Shown here in pieces: positions 52,304 through 59,365 of a stretch of 64,000 nucleotides of DNA (the first letter of the stretch is position 1; each line of letters begins with the position of its first letter). This DNA comes from Acidobacteriota bacterium. GTDB taxonomy: Bacteria; Acidobacteriota; Terriglobia; UBA7540. A model generated the notes under the pieces. That model saw only the letters and a program-made list of their open reading frames with translations. It did no database searches and was not told where the DNA came from. The stretch spans positions 1 to 64,000 of the forward strand of contig CADDZJ010000003.1 of the NCBI GenBank assembly GCA_902812415.1. The letters are read 5' to 3'. A program made the translations under genes and the position numbers.

Positions 52304-52672
52304 ATGAATACGATAGCCAGCGTCACAAACACCGCCGCTGCCACTCAGACTTCTTCCGGCTCCAGCCAGACCGGCAATTCCAACACGAACGGTTTGAGCG
52401 GCGGATTGAGCGCCGAGTCTTTTCTGAACCTGCTCACGGTCCAGATGCAGCATCAGGATCCCTTCAATCCGATGGACCCCACGCAGTTCATCAATCAGTT
52501 GGTGCAATTCAACCAGCTTGAGCAATTAATTCAAATCAATCAGGAACTCAAGAATCCCAACGCCGCCAGCAATCAGAGCGCCGGCACGAATCAGAGCAAC
52601 TCCAGTAATCAAACGAACGCTGGCAATCAGGGGAATGCCAGCTCGAACACGCAGGCGGCATCGAGCCAGTAA
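52304..52672 (+). CDS. flgD: Hook-capping protein FlgD, N-terminal domain only
   Basis: FlgD forms the scaffold cap for hook assembly. Residues 30-75 match the family: SFLNLLTVQMQHQDPFNPMD followed by TQFINQLVQFNQLEQLIQIN. The protein stops at 122 residues: the usual C-terminal Tudor/FnIII-like domains (residues 90-230 in enteric FlgD) are absent and are replaced by a 45-residue Asn/Ser/Gln-rich tail (NPNAASNQSAGTNQSNSSN). GGAG precedes the ATG by 7 bases. flgE follows 76 bases later. There is no sign of frameshift remnants in the gap, so the short form looks genuine. Confidence 0.88.
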   Translation: MNTIASVTNTAAATQTSSGSSQTGNSNTNGLSGGLSAESFLNLLTVQMQHQDPFNPMDPTQFINQLVQFNQLEQLIQINQELKNPNAASNQSAGTNQSNSSNQTNAGNQGNASSNTQAASSQ

Positions 52673-52748
52673 ATCTGGAGCGGCGCTCTTTATGGCGCTG
52701 CATCGGATGCGATCTCAGATCGCCAAGATTAGGATCAGGAGAAAAACC

Positions 52749-53993
52749 ATGGCATCTTTTTCAACACCTCTTTCCGGGCTGCTCGCCAACAACCAGGCGC
52801 TTTCAGTCGTTTCCAATAATCTCGCCAATCTCTCGACCGATGGCTTTAAGGGCGAAACGCCGCTCTTTCAAGACCTCTTCTATCAGCAGTATGGGATTAA
52901 CGGCGCGGGCGACCCGATCCAGGTCGGAGTCGGAACCAACATGAATTCCGACCCGACCAACTTCTCGCAAGGCACCATCAGCAACACCGGCGTCTCAACC
53001 GACATGGCCATTCAGGGAGACGGCTTCTTTCAGGTGCAGAAGGGCGACGTCACCCTTTACACCCGCGACGGAAATATGACCATCAACGCGCAGGGATATC
53101 TGGTGACGCAGGATGGAGCGCAGGTGCTGGGCTATCCGGCCACGAACGGAGTGGTGAGCAACAACGGTCCGTTAAGCCCCCTGCAACTGAGCGGAACCGT
53201 CACCAGCCCCCCCAAGAGCACGGCGAACGTGCAACTGACCGTCAATCTGGACGCCAGTTCCGCCGTGAACGCCACTTACAGCACTCCGGTTACGGTTTAT
53301 GATTCGCTGGGCACCAGCCACGTTCTGACGCTCACATTCACGAAAAATGCCGCCAACTCCTGGGGATATTCCATCACGATTCCCGCAGCCGACGTGGGCC
53401 AGTCCGGAAACCCGGTCCAGGTGGCCAGCGGCACGCTGACGTTTAACGGCGCGGGCGTCCTCACCTCACCGGCCAGTAACGTCACCGGCATCCAGATCAC
53501 GGGCCTGGCCGATGGAGCCAACACGCTGACGTTCAACTGGAACTTGTACAATTCCAACAACGCGGGCGTCATCACACAGGTCGCCTCGCCTTCTTCCACG
53601 ACGGCCACCCAGCAGGATGGTTTTGCCAGCGGCTCGCTGACGGGATTCAACATTCAGGCCGATGGTACGGTGGAGGGCACTTTCAGTAACGGGCAAACAA
53701 TGGCTTTGGGCCAGATTGCTCTGGCCACGTTCCCCAACAATCAAGGGCTGCTTCGCACCGGCTCCAACCAATTCATGGCCAGCCTCGCTTCAGGACTGCC
53801 GTCGGTAGGGATTCCCGGGACCGGCGGTCGCGGCACTATTGCCGATGGAGCGCTCGAGGGCTCAAACGTGGATATTGCCACCCAATTCGCCCAACTCATC
53901 GCAACCCAGAGCGCTTATCAGGCCGACGCACGCGCCATCACAACGGCAAATCAATTCGTCCAGACCGCGCTTAACCTGATCCCGATCCCATAA
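52749..53993 (+). CDS. flgE: Flagellar hook protein FlgE
   Basis: The hook subunit, 414 residues. It has the axial-protein N-terminus ASFSTPLSGLLANNQALSVVSNNLANLSTDGFKGE, the MAIQGDGFFQVQKGDVTLYTRDGNM segment of hook and rod proteins, a FlgE D2 region (VTVYDSLGTSHVLTLTFTKN) and the C-terminus GALEGSNVDIATQFAQLIATQSAYQADARAI. AGGAG lies seven bases before the ATG at 52749; a longer upstream frame overlaps flgD and is not needed. After it the flagellar order is interrupted by an accessory patch of about 2 kb. Confidence 0.95.
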   Translation: MASFSTPLSGLLANNQALSVVSNNLANLSTDGFKGETPLFQDLFYQQYGINGAGDPIQVGVGTNMNSDPTNFSQGTISNTGVSTDMAIQGDGFFQVQKGDVTLYTRDGNMTINAQGYLVTQDGAQVLGYPATNGVVSNNGPLSPLQLSGTVTSPPKSTANVQLTVNLDASSAVNATYSTPVTVYDSLGTSHVLTLTFTKNAANSWGYSITIPAADVGQSGNPVQVASGTLTFNGAGVLTSPASNVTGIQITGLADGANTLTFNWNLYNSNNAGVITQVASPSSTTATQQDGFASGSLTGFNIQADGTVEGTFSNGQTMALGQIALATFPNNQGLLRTGSNQFMASLASGLPSVGIPGTGGRGTIADGALEGSNVDIATQFAQLIATQSAYQADARAITTANQFVQTALNLIPIP

Positions 53994-54093
53994 GGCGAAG
54001 TATAGAAGGAACGTGAAAAGAATTTTTGAGGAACAGTAGAAGCTGCTTCAAAAACCTTCAGACAACCAAGAATTTGGTCAAAAGCCGTCAAAA

Positions 54094-54183
54094 CGTCATC
54101 CTGAGGAGCTGCAAGCGACGAAGGATCACTTTATTTAGCGAATTCTACGAATACAGGGATGCTTCGCTACGCTCAGCACGACG
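54094..54183. repeat. Imperfect inverted repeat, REP-like
   Basis: CGTCATCCTGAG at the left and CTCAGCACGACG at the right pair imperfectly around 66 bases. The right part GGGATGCTTCGCTACGCTCAG resembles the sequence at 55768-55805 (GGGATTCTTCGCTTTGCTGC...CTCAGAATGAC). It marks the left side of the accessory patch. Confidence 0.5.
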
Positions 54184-54239
54184 GTCTCCAGGTTTTGAGT
54201 AACCCGTTGGACGAACAAAAGCGAGATTTTGAAAACAGC

Positions 54240-54781
54240 TTCCTGATGTGTCAAGCGTTTGATCGTAGGTTTAAGCGCAAAATATGTTTCGCCGGTGATA
54301 GCGCAACAACTCCTGATCTGGTGGAAATCTTTCTGGCGTTCTGAGCTTAGCGCCTTCCAAGGAAAGAAATTCGCGTTCGAGGGCCTCGGTTGTACCCTCT
54401 GGCACATGAACGATACGGAGAAAACTGCGCTTCCCAACCCGTGTCCGAAGCGCGCCGGTTGAAACCACTTTCTGAAAGCGCTTCTCGCTTTCTCCCGCCA
54501 GAGACGACAAGTCCGAGCGGAATTTTTCCCAAATCTCTCTATCTCGCCCTACTCACGCCCGTAAGGCCAGAAATTCCCCGTGCACGATGATAGGGATCGA
54601 GTGATGCAAAATTGGCCAGTTTCATTGCGACACTTGCAGGTGTCGGCCCCAATGCACGCGCAGTGGCCACGACGATGGGGTTACGCGCATGCATTTGACC
54701 GAACGGCAGGCTGAAATACAGGTTTAAAGCTACAAGCAATTCCTCACGTGACCAGGCCCTTCCCCTGGATGCTACAGCCAT
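54240..54781 (-). pseudogene. Broken HNH-endonuclease-family gene
   Basis: The 54781-54539 frame begins RAWSREELLVALNLYFSLPFGQMHARNP and continues ALGPTPASVAMKLANFASLDP and ARGISGL, the N-terminal domain of a large HNH endonuclease family. It hits a stop after GVSRAR. One base later in another frame it resumes as DREIWEKFRSDLSSLAGES, the expected continuation, so a one-base frameshift separates the two. A third frame near 54300-54320 reads SCCAITGE, corresponding to the family's HNH-domain start (CCITG). The HNH core with its ASHI motif is not found. GAGGAG precedes the ATG. This is a decayed nuclease gene, opposite in direction to the flagellar genes. Confidence 0.8.
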
Positions 54782-54836
54782 CGGCTCCTCGAAGTCGCGT
54801 TCTCATAGCTGGAAACTTACGCAGATCTCGATATCC

Positions 54837-55232
54837 TTACAACCAAACGATTTTAAGCGCGCCTCCAATGCGTTCAAAGTCTCTGTCACTCGTCACGAGA
54901 ACCGCCTTTCTGGCGTGGGCCAGGGCGGCAGCGAAGCAATCAGCGTAGGGCAGGTTGTACTCGGCCTTGAGACCGGCGGCGAGTCTGGTCATTTCCATCT
55001 CAGCGTCCACAATCATAATGGGAAGTTGGGCGATCTCCCGTAACGTGGCGATCGCCGATTTTTCTCCACGCGCTCGCCAGATCGAGTAATAAACCTCTCC
55101 CCAGTTGACGACCGACATCCACAGCGGGTCGCTGGCAGTCGCCTTCGCCAGCAACTCTTCAACCTTATCGGCCCCTGAACGGTCCTCAAAAAACGTCATG
55201 AGCGCGCTTGAATCCAACACCCAGACCTTCAT
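54837..55232 (-). CDS. vapC: VapC-type PIN-domain toxin
   Basis: A 131-residue PIN-domain ribonuclease. The four acidic positions are Asp7 (VWVLDSSALMTFF), Glu46 (SVVNWGEVYYSI), Asp98 (LPYADCFAAALA) and Asp116 or Asp118 (VLVTSDRDFERI). This is the complete Mg2+-binding set of VapC toxins, which cleave tRNA or rRNA when free of antitoxin. Its ATG overlaps the antitoxin stop as ATGA. It is on the minus strand inside an accessory patch between flgE and fliL, and is probably acquired. Confidence 0.9.
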   Translation of the reverse strand: MKVWVLDSSALMTFFEDRSGADKVEELLAKATASDPLWMSVVNWGEVYYSIWRARGEKSAIATLREIAQLPIMIVDAEMEMTRLAAGLKAEYNLPYADCFAAALAHARKAVLVTSDRDFERIGGALKIVWL

Positions 55233-55465
55233 AGCGCCCGCTCGCGCTTCCGCTCCTCCAGCAAGATTCCGAGCGCTGAAGGTTCACCTTTAAGCGATCC
55301 GCGCAGACCCCGGATGAATTCACGGGTGATCGGCTGGATGATGATACGACCGTCTTCTTCCACCAGGGTAACCCGGGTCCCTCGTTTGATCCCGAATCGC
55401 CGACGCAGGCGAGCCGGAATGACAAGCTGTCCTTTGGTCGTGACAATGCTGGTTTCGATCTTCAT
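55229..55465 (-). CDS. vapB: AbrB/MazE-type antitoxin of the VapC toxin
   Basis: A 78-residue antitoxin. Residues 1-48 are an AbrB/SpoVT-type swapped-hairpin DNA-binding domain: IETSIVTTKGQLVIPARLRR, then FGIKRGTRVTLVEEDGRIII. The rest (RGLRGSLKGEP...) should wrap the toxin. The ATG at 55465 has AGGAGG six bases upstream, clearly better than a start seven codons earlier. The promoter should lie in the AT-rich 55490-55540 stretch, and the pair is expected to repress itself. Confidence 0.9.
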   Translation of the reverse strand: MKIETSIVTTKGQLVIPARLRRRFGIKRGTRVTLVEEDGRIIIQPITREFIRGLRGSLKGEPSALGILLEERKRERAL

Positions 55466-55592
55466 CTGAGGCCTCCTCAGTTTCATATCTTACATTTTAA
55501 ATTTATGTAAGTCGATTTAATTTATTCCTACTTTATTAATTGAGTTGGATCCACAGCCTCCGTTATCTCTAACACAATTCCCACTCCCGTTC

Positions 55593-55721
55593 CCTACTGA
55601 GGTTTACAAATTACAGTGACGCCATTTTCTGTAGCGCCGGTGTCCCCACCGCCGATTTTTCGGCGCTGAGGACAGCGCGCTACAGCCTGCGTTGTCACGA
55701 TAATTTGTAAATCTCAGTAGG
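55593..55721. repeat. Long palindromic dispersed repeat, copy C (MITE-like)
   Basis: A 129-bp near-complete inverted repeat. The outer arms are CCTACTGAGGTTTACAAATTA and its near-perfect complement (TAATTTGTAAATCTCAGTAGG). The inner hairpin is CTGTAGCGCCGGTGTCCCC...GAGGACAGCGCGCTACAG around a TTTTT loop. The outer arms match the right end of copy B (9808-9944) and the inner hairpin matches copy A (8917-9000). It lies upstream of the toxin-antitoxin pair and of fliL. I see no target-site duplication. Confidence 0.85.
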
Positions 55722-55764
55722 AGCAGGTTAACCGAATTGAGGGTCAGTTAATCTAAGCCGAAAT

Positions 55765-55875
55765 GCAGGGATTCTTCGCTTTGCTGCGCTCCGCTCAGAA
55801 TGACAGCGAGGAATCTGGTCTCAAAAGAACATCACTTATGAGATTCCTCTTTGCCTTCGGCTCGTCGGAATGACA
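55765..55875. repeat. REP-like sequences upstream of fliL
   Basis: Two related imperfect units, GGGATTCTTCGCTTTGCTGC...CTCAGAATGACAG and GATTCCTCTTTGCCTTCGG...GGAATGACA, each with a short hairpin. The first resembles the right part of 54094-54183. They lie in the intergenic stretch between copy C and fliL. Confidence 0.5.
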
Positions 55876-56144
55876 CCTAACGCAATTTTTCACACAGACT
55901 CCCCCGCCTCGGCGCACCCCGTGCGTGCCTGCGGTCGAAGGCCCCGTTACAGCTTTCACTAGAGAACTCTCATGAAACTTTCTTAGAGTGGATGGCAGCT
56001 CCTTCTTTCGGCTCTGCCTAACGATCCGCTTCGCTTGCGACCGCGCCGCTGAAGCGTATTCCGCGGCCCCAATCTTCGCCCGTCTAAATAATTTAGCTCC
56101 CTCCCCCTCGGGCTTACGCTGGCCTCGAAGGCGGCCTTTCTATT
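55876..56144. other. Intergenic stretch before fliL
   Basis: An in-frame extension of fliL runs through this stretch but has no family resemblance. I see no other gene. With the repeats upstream, the gap from the antitoxin start to fliL is about 700 bp, very long for this otherwise tight cluster. Confidence 0.4.
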
Positions 56145-56160
56145 TGGCGTTGAAATTGCT
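56145..56160 (+). promoter_or_regulatory. Sigma-54-like promoter just upstream of fliL
   Basis: TGGCGT-TGAAA-TTGCT: GG and GC are ten bases apart, and TGGC and TTGCT match TGGCAC-N5-TTGCW at nine of eleven listed positions. The expected transcription start (about 56171) would lie only about three bases before the fliL ATG at 56174, so a leaderless or very short 5' end is implied. If real, it gives the second half of the cluster its own promoter beyond the accessory patch. Confidence 0.45.
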
Positions 56161-56173
56161 CACCCCCTTGGGC

Positions 56174-56665
56174 ATGGCAGAAAACAAACCAGACGCTGAC
56201 GCGCCATCTTCAAAAACCGGAGCAGGTTCTCTGAAACTCATTCTGGTCTGCGTGATTGCCGCAGCCATCGCAGGCGGCGGCATGCTCTGGTTCTCTTCCC
56301 GTCACGCCGCCGTGCGCACGGCATCGGCGCAGCCCCAGACAACGCCTCATGAGGTGAAGACTGTATTGCACCTGGAAAATTTCCTGGTGAACCTCACCGA
56401 CCAGGACGCCAACAGCTTCTTTCGCGTCGGCATTGACCTGGGCCTCTCGAAGGATCTGGCGGGGAAAGACGCCGAGCAGAACAAATATATGCCCATGATC
56501 CGCGACACCATCCTGGGCGTCCTTGGGTCATACAATTCATCGGCCCTTCTCTCCCCAGACGGCAAGGAACAGCTCAAGAAGCAGTTGCTTCAGGCATTGC
56601 AAAAGCGATTTCCTGAACTCGGAATTGAAGACATCTATTTCACAGACTATCTGATCCAGCGGTGA
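56174..56665 (+). CDS. fliL: Flagellar basal-body-associated protein FliL
   Basis: FliL is an inner-membrane protein around the stator that supports motor torque. The 163-residue protein has one helix at residues 19-42 (SLKLILVCVIAAAIAGGGMLWF) and the periplasmic SPFH-like domain: VLHLENFLVNLTDQDANSFFRVGIDLGL, IRDTILGVLGSYNSSALLSPDGKEQLK and the end IEDIYFTDYLIQ, a standard FliL C-terminus. The ATG at 56174 gives normal family length; a 62-codon upstream extension is rejected. fliN follows three bases after the stop. Confidence 0.92.
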   Translation: MAENKPDADAPSSKTGAGSLKLILVCVIAAAIAGGGMLWFSSRHAAVRTASAQPQTTPHEVKTVLHLENFLVNLTDQDANSFFRVGIDLGLSKDLAGKDAEQNKYMPMIRDTILGVLGSYNSSALLSPDGKEQLKKQLLQALQKRFPELGIEDIYFTDYLIQR

Positions 56666-56668
56666 ACT

Positions 56669-56953
56669 ATGGAACCCCAAGAGGCTTCGCCTGATGTGAA
56701 AGGCAAAAGTTTGGCTTTATCCGATGCGGCGTGGGCCGATGTGATGGACCTCCCCTGCACGCTCAGCGTTGCCCTGCAAATTCCCAAGATTGCCGTGCGT
56801 CGCCTGCTGCGTCTGGAGTTGAATTCCGTTCTCGACAGCCAGCACAGCGAAGACAAACCCCTGCCGGTCTGGGTGAACGGAGTGAAAATCGGCCAGGCCG
56901 AATTTGATGTGATTGGAGACCGGCTGATCATCCGCATCACTGAGACCGGGTGA
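56669..56953 (+). CDS. fliN: Flagellar motor switch protein FliN
   Basis: FliN forms the lower C ring and docks FliH. At 94 residues it consists essentially of the SpoA domain: DLPCTLSVALQIPKIAVRRLLRLELNSVLD, then VWVNGVKIGQAEFDVIGDRLIIRITE, matching FliN GEvvvvdenfgvRItei in layout. The N-terminal extension of some FliN proteins is missing. fliM, its partner, is not next to it but about 6.8 kb downstream after fliA. Confidence 0.9.
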   Translation: MEPQEASPDVKGKSLALSDAAWADVMDLPCTLSVALQIPKIAVRRLLRLELNSVLDSQHSEDKPLPVWVNGVKIGQAEFDVIGDRLIIRITETG

Positions 56954-57019
56954 GACCCTTGATGCCGCGCCGGAAGCCGGCTCTCAGAATCCAGCCTGCG
57001 AATTTCAGGAGAGTATGCG

Positions 57020-57460
57020 ATGAGAAATCCCACCGACTCGAAGTTAAAAATTCAACCCTTCGCAAAATTATTCGAACATCTGCGAAGCCTGGGGCGCGGC
57101 CTCACCAACCGGCAGGCCCGCGAAATGCGCCTTTGCGAGACGCTTCCTCTGGGCGAAAAACGCTTCCTGGCGCTGGTGATGATCGGCGAGCGGAAATTGC
57201 TGGTGGGCGGGGCGGCGAATTCGATTTCCCTTCTTGCCGAATGCCCGTCCGGTTTGGAAAAGAAAGATCCCTCCCGAGCAACTGCCCGCGCCAAGCGGCG
57301 GCGCACCCGGCAGGCGCAGAGCCGGCGAAAACAGGCAGCGTTGGGCTTGAATTCTTTGGCATCTGCCAGCCAGGGAACGGCGTTCAAGACAGAAACGCCC
57401 TGGGCGCTTCCTGTTCCTGCCGCTTCGCTTCCCGCCCCGCGAACGATGACACCGCAGTAG
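57020..57460 (+). CDS. fliO: FliO-like protein without a membrane segment
   Basis: A 146-residue protein. Residues 35-75 match the cytoplasmic FliO domain: MRLCETLPLGEKRFLALVMIG, then ERKLLVGGAANSISLLAEC. FliO normally begins with a membrane helix and stabilises FliP during assembly of the export gate; here the first 34 residues (NPTDSKLKIQPFAKLFEHLR...) are polar and charged and no hydrophobic segment exists. The C-terminal 65 residues are basic and low complexity (ATARAKRRRTRQAQSRRKQ). AGGAG lies nine bases before the ATG. Position between fliN and fliP supports the call. Confidence 0.75.
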   Translation: MRNPTDSKLKIQPFAKLFEHLRSLGRGLTNRQAREMRLCETLPLGEKRFLALVMIGERKLLVGGAANSISLLAECPSGLEKKDPSRATARAKRRRTRQAQSRRKQAALGLNSLASASQGTAFKTETPWALPVPAASLPAPRTMTPQ

Positions 57461-57474
57461 GAAATCCGTTTTTG

Positions 57475-58284
57475 ATGCGAATGCGCAGAATTTGCCAAAT
57501 GCCGATGCTTCTGGCGCTTGTGCTGGCCCTGGGCGGAATCCAGGCAGCCGTGGCGGCTCCCGTCGATCCGCCCGTGCCTGTGCCAGTCCCTTTGCCTGCT
57601 CCCGTTCCCCCGCCCGGCCCGGCGGCTCCCCTGCCCCTGCAGGGACTGATGGGCCAGAATACTTCGCTCGCATGGACCATCGTGGTCCTGTTCACTCTCA
57701 TCGAGCTGTTGCCGGCGCTGCTGCTGGCGATGTCGCCGTTCGTCCGCATCCTGGTGGTATTCCATTTCCTCCGCCAGGCGCTCGGACTGCAATCCACGCC
57801 CAGCAATCAGACGCTTATCGGGCTTTCGCTTTTTCTCACTTTCTTCATCATGCAGCCGGTTGCAGCCCAGATTTACGATCAGTCGGTTGTGCCGCTGGAA
57901 AAAGGCCGCATCACCGCCACGCGCGCACTCGAAGACGCCGCCCCTCCGATGCGCAGCTTCATGCTGAAATACACGCGGGAAAAGGATCTGGCGCTGTTTG
58001 TCAGGATGGCCAAGGCGCCCCGGCCACGCACTCCCGCCGATCTGCCGATGCGGGTGATCTTTCCGGCCTACATGATCTCCGAACTCAAGGCCGGATTTCA
58101 GATCGGCCTAGTGCTCTTTCTGCCGTTTCTGGTGATCGACCTCGTGGTGGCTTCCGTCACCACTTCGGTGGGCATGCTGCAACTTCCGCCGGTGGTCATC
58201 TCCACTCCGCTCAAAATTTTGCTTTTTGTCATGGTGGATGGCTGGCATTTGGTTGTCGGTTCATTGGTGAAGAGTTTCTTCTGA
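57475..58284 (+). CDS. fliP: Flagellar export gate protein FliP
   Basis: FliP forms the core of the type III export pore with FliQ and FliR. The 269-residue protein has a cleavable signal peptide (MPMLLALVLALGGIQAAVA), a Pro/Val-rich periplasmic stretch (PPVPVPVPLPAPVPPP), then four membrane helices. Family motifs: ELLPALLLAMSPFVRILVVF, QTLIGLSLFLTFFIMQPV, RVIFPAYMISELKAGFQIG and FLVIDLVVASVTTSVGMLQL. TAGGAAA precedes the ATG at 57475. A longer frame that begins at 56950 overlaps fliO and is not the gene. fliQ follows after ten bases. Confidence 0.95.
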   Translation: MRMRRICQMPMLLALVLALGGIQAAVAAPVDPPVPVPVPLPAPVPPPGPAAPLPLQGLMGQNTSLAWTIVVLFTLIELLPALLLAMSPFVRILVVFHFLRQALGLQSTPSNQTLIGLSLFLTFFIMQPVAAQIYDQSVVPLEKGRITATRALEDAAPPMRSFMLKYTREKDLALFVRMAKAPRPRTPADLPMRVIFPAYMISELKAGFQIGLVLFLPFLVIDLVVASVTTSVGMLQLPPVVISTPLKILLFVMVDGWHLVVGSLVKSFF

Positions 58285-58294
58285 CAGGATACCT

Positions 58295-58564
58295 ATGTTT
58301 CTGGACCAGGCTGTAGCGCTGGCGCGTCAAACGCTCGAGATCGCGGCGTGGCTGAGCGCGCCCATTCTATTGATCGCAATCATCGTGGGAATCCTGACCA
58401 GCGTCGTGCAGGTGATGACGTCGATTCAGGATATGACCGTGGGCACGGTACCGCGCCTGGCGGCGGTGGGAATCATCCTGGTAGTGCTCATGCCGTGGTT
58501 TTTGCACCGGCTGATGACGTTCACGCTGCAATTGCTGACGGATTTCCACCCGTTTCTGGGTTAG
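58295..58564 (+). CDS. fliQ: Flagellar export gate protein FliQ
   Basis: An 89-residue protein with the family's two membrane helices: LSAPILLIAIIVGILTSVVQ and VGIILVVLMPWFLHRLM. The QVMTSIQDMTVGTVPRL link (family: QaaTqIqEqTLsfvPKl) is present. Four copies of FliQ surround the FliPR complex. It lies in the fliP-fliQ-fliR order with short gaps. Confidence 0.94.
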   Translation: MFLDQAVALARQTLEIAAWLSAPILLIAIIVGILTSVVQVMTSIQDMTVGTVPRLAAVGIILVVLMPWFLHRLMTFTLQLLTDFHPFLG

Positions 58565-58585
58565 CAGAAAGGCCAGAGAGCGCCG

Positions 58586-59347
58586 ATGTTGATAGAGCCT
58601 ATTCTGGCAAAAGCTTTGCTGATCGGCGCGCGGGTAGGCATGCTGATGGTTTTTGCGCCGCTTCTGGGCAGCCAGGCTATTTCGCGGCGCGTTAAAGCGG
58701 GGCTTACGCTGGCGCTCACCGTGCTGCTCTATCCCGCGTATATCGGCAACCCCGGCAGCCTGCTTGCCGGCAACTGGTTTGCTCTGTTTTTTGGCGAATT
58801 GATCGTGGGGCTGCTCATCGGCCTCTCGATGCAGGTGGTCTTTGAAAGCGTTTTGATGGCTGGAGAAATCATGGGATTTCAACTGGGCTTCACGCTCGAA
58901 AACGTGATTGATCCCACCACCCAGGTTGAGATCCCGGTGCTCTCGACCTTTTCTCAGAGCATTTCGCTTTTAATTTTTCTTCAACTGAACGCGCACTATT
59001 GGGTGTTGCGCGCTCTGGCTTACAGCTTTGAAATTCTGCCGCCCGGAAAAGTGAACGCTGCGCCCCGCGCGGCGGCCTCACTGCTGAATGCGGCAGGCGG
59101 CATCTTCTGGGTTGGCGTTCAGATGGCCGCGCCCATTCTGGTGGTGACGTTTCTGACCGACGTGGCGCTCAGCTATGTCAGCCGCGCGGCCACGCAATTT
59201 CCGGTGATCTTTGCCGGCATTTCCATTAAGGACCTCCTGGGAATGGCCGTTCTCGGAGTGTGCATCGGTTTCTGGCCCGGGATTTTAGGTCACGATTTCC
59301 ACGAGGCAGCCCGGTTGATGGAACGCCTTTTTGCATTGTGCCGCTGA
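58586..59347 (+). CDS. fliR: Flagellar export gate protein FliR
   Basis: A 253-residue membrane protein with about six helices, one copy per export gate. The segments LIGARVGMLMVFAPLLGSQA, LIVGLLIGLSMQVVFESVLMAGEIMGFQ and GFTLENVIDPTTQVEIPVLS match FliR (mGfamAsl.DPqtg.qvpvis). ALSYVSRAATQFPVIFAGISIKDLLGM is the C-terminal family signature (NPQmNIFaiGfPlki). flhB follows 18 bases later. Confidence 0.94.
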   Translation: MLIEPILAKALLIGARVGMLMVFAPLLGSQAISRRVKAGLTLALTVLLYPAYIGNPGSLLAGNWFALFFGELIVGLLIGLSMQVVFESVLMAGEIMGFQLGFTLENVIDPTTQVEIPVLSTFSQSISLLIFLQLNAHYWVLRALAYSFEILPPGKVNAAPRAAASLLNAAGGIFWVGVQMAAPILVVTFLTDVALSYVSRAATQFPVIFAGISIKDLLGMAVLGVCIGFWPGILGHDFHEAARLMERLFALCR

Positions 59348-59365
59348 GCGCGCACGATCCTTTTT

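Noticed and set aside
55988-56173. 62-residue N-terminal extension of FliL
   Set aside because: It precedes the normal FliL start, has no homologous motif and would cover the promoter-like element.
57052-57792. Long minus-strand frames over fliO/fliP
   Set aside because: Antisense shadows in GC-rich DNA; His/Gln/Arg-rich translations without family motifs.
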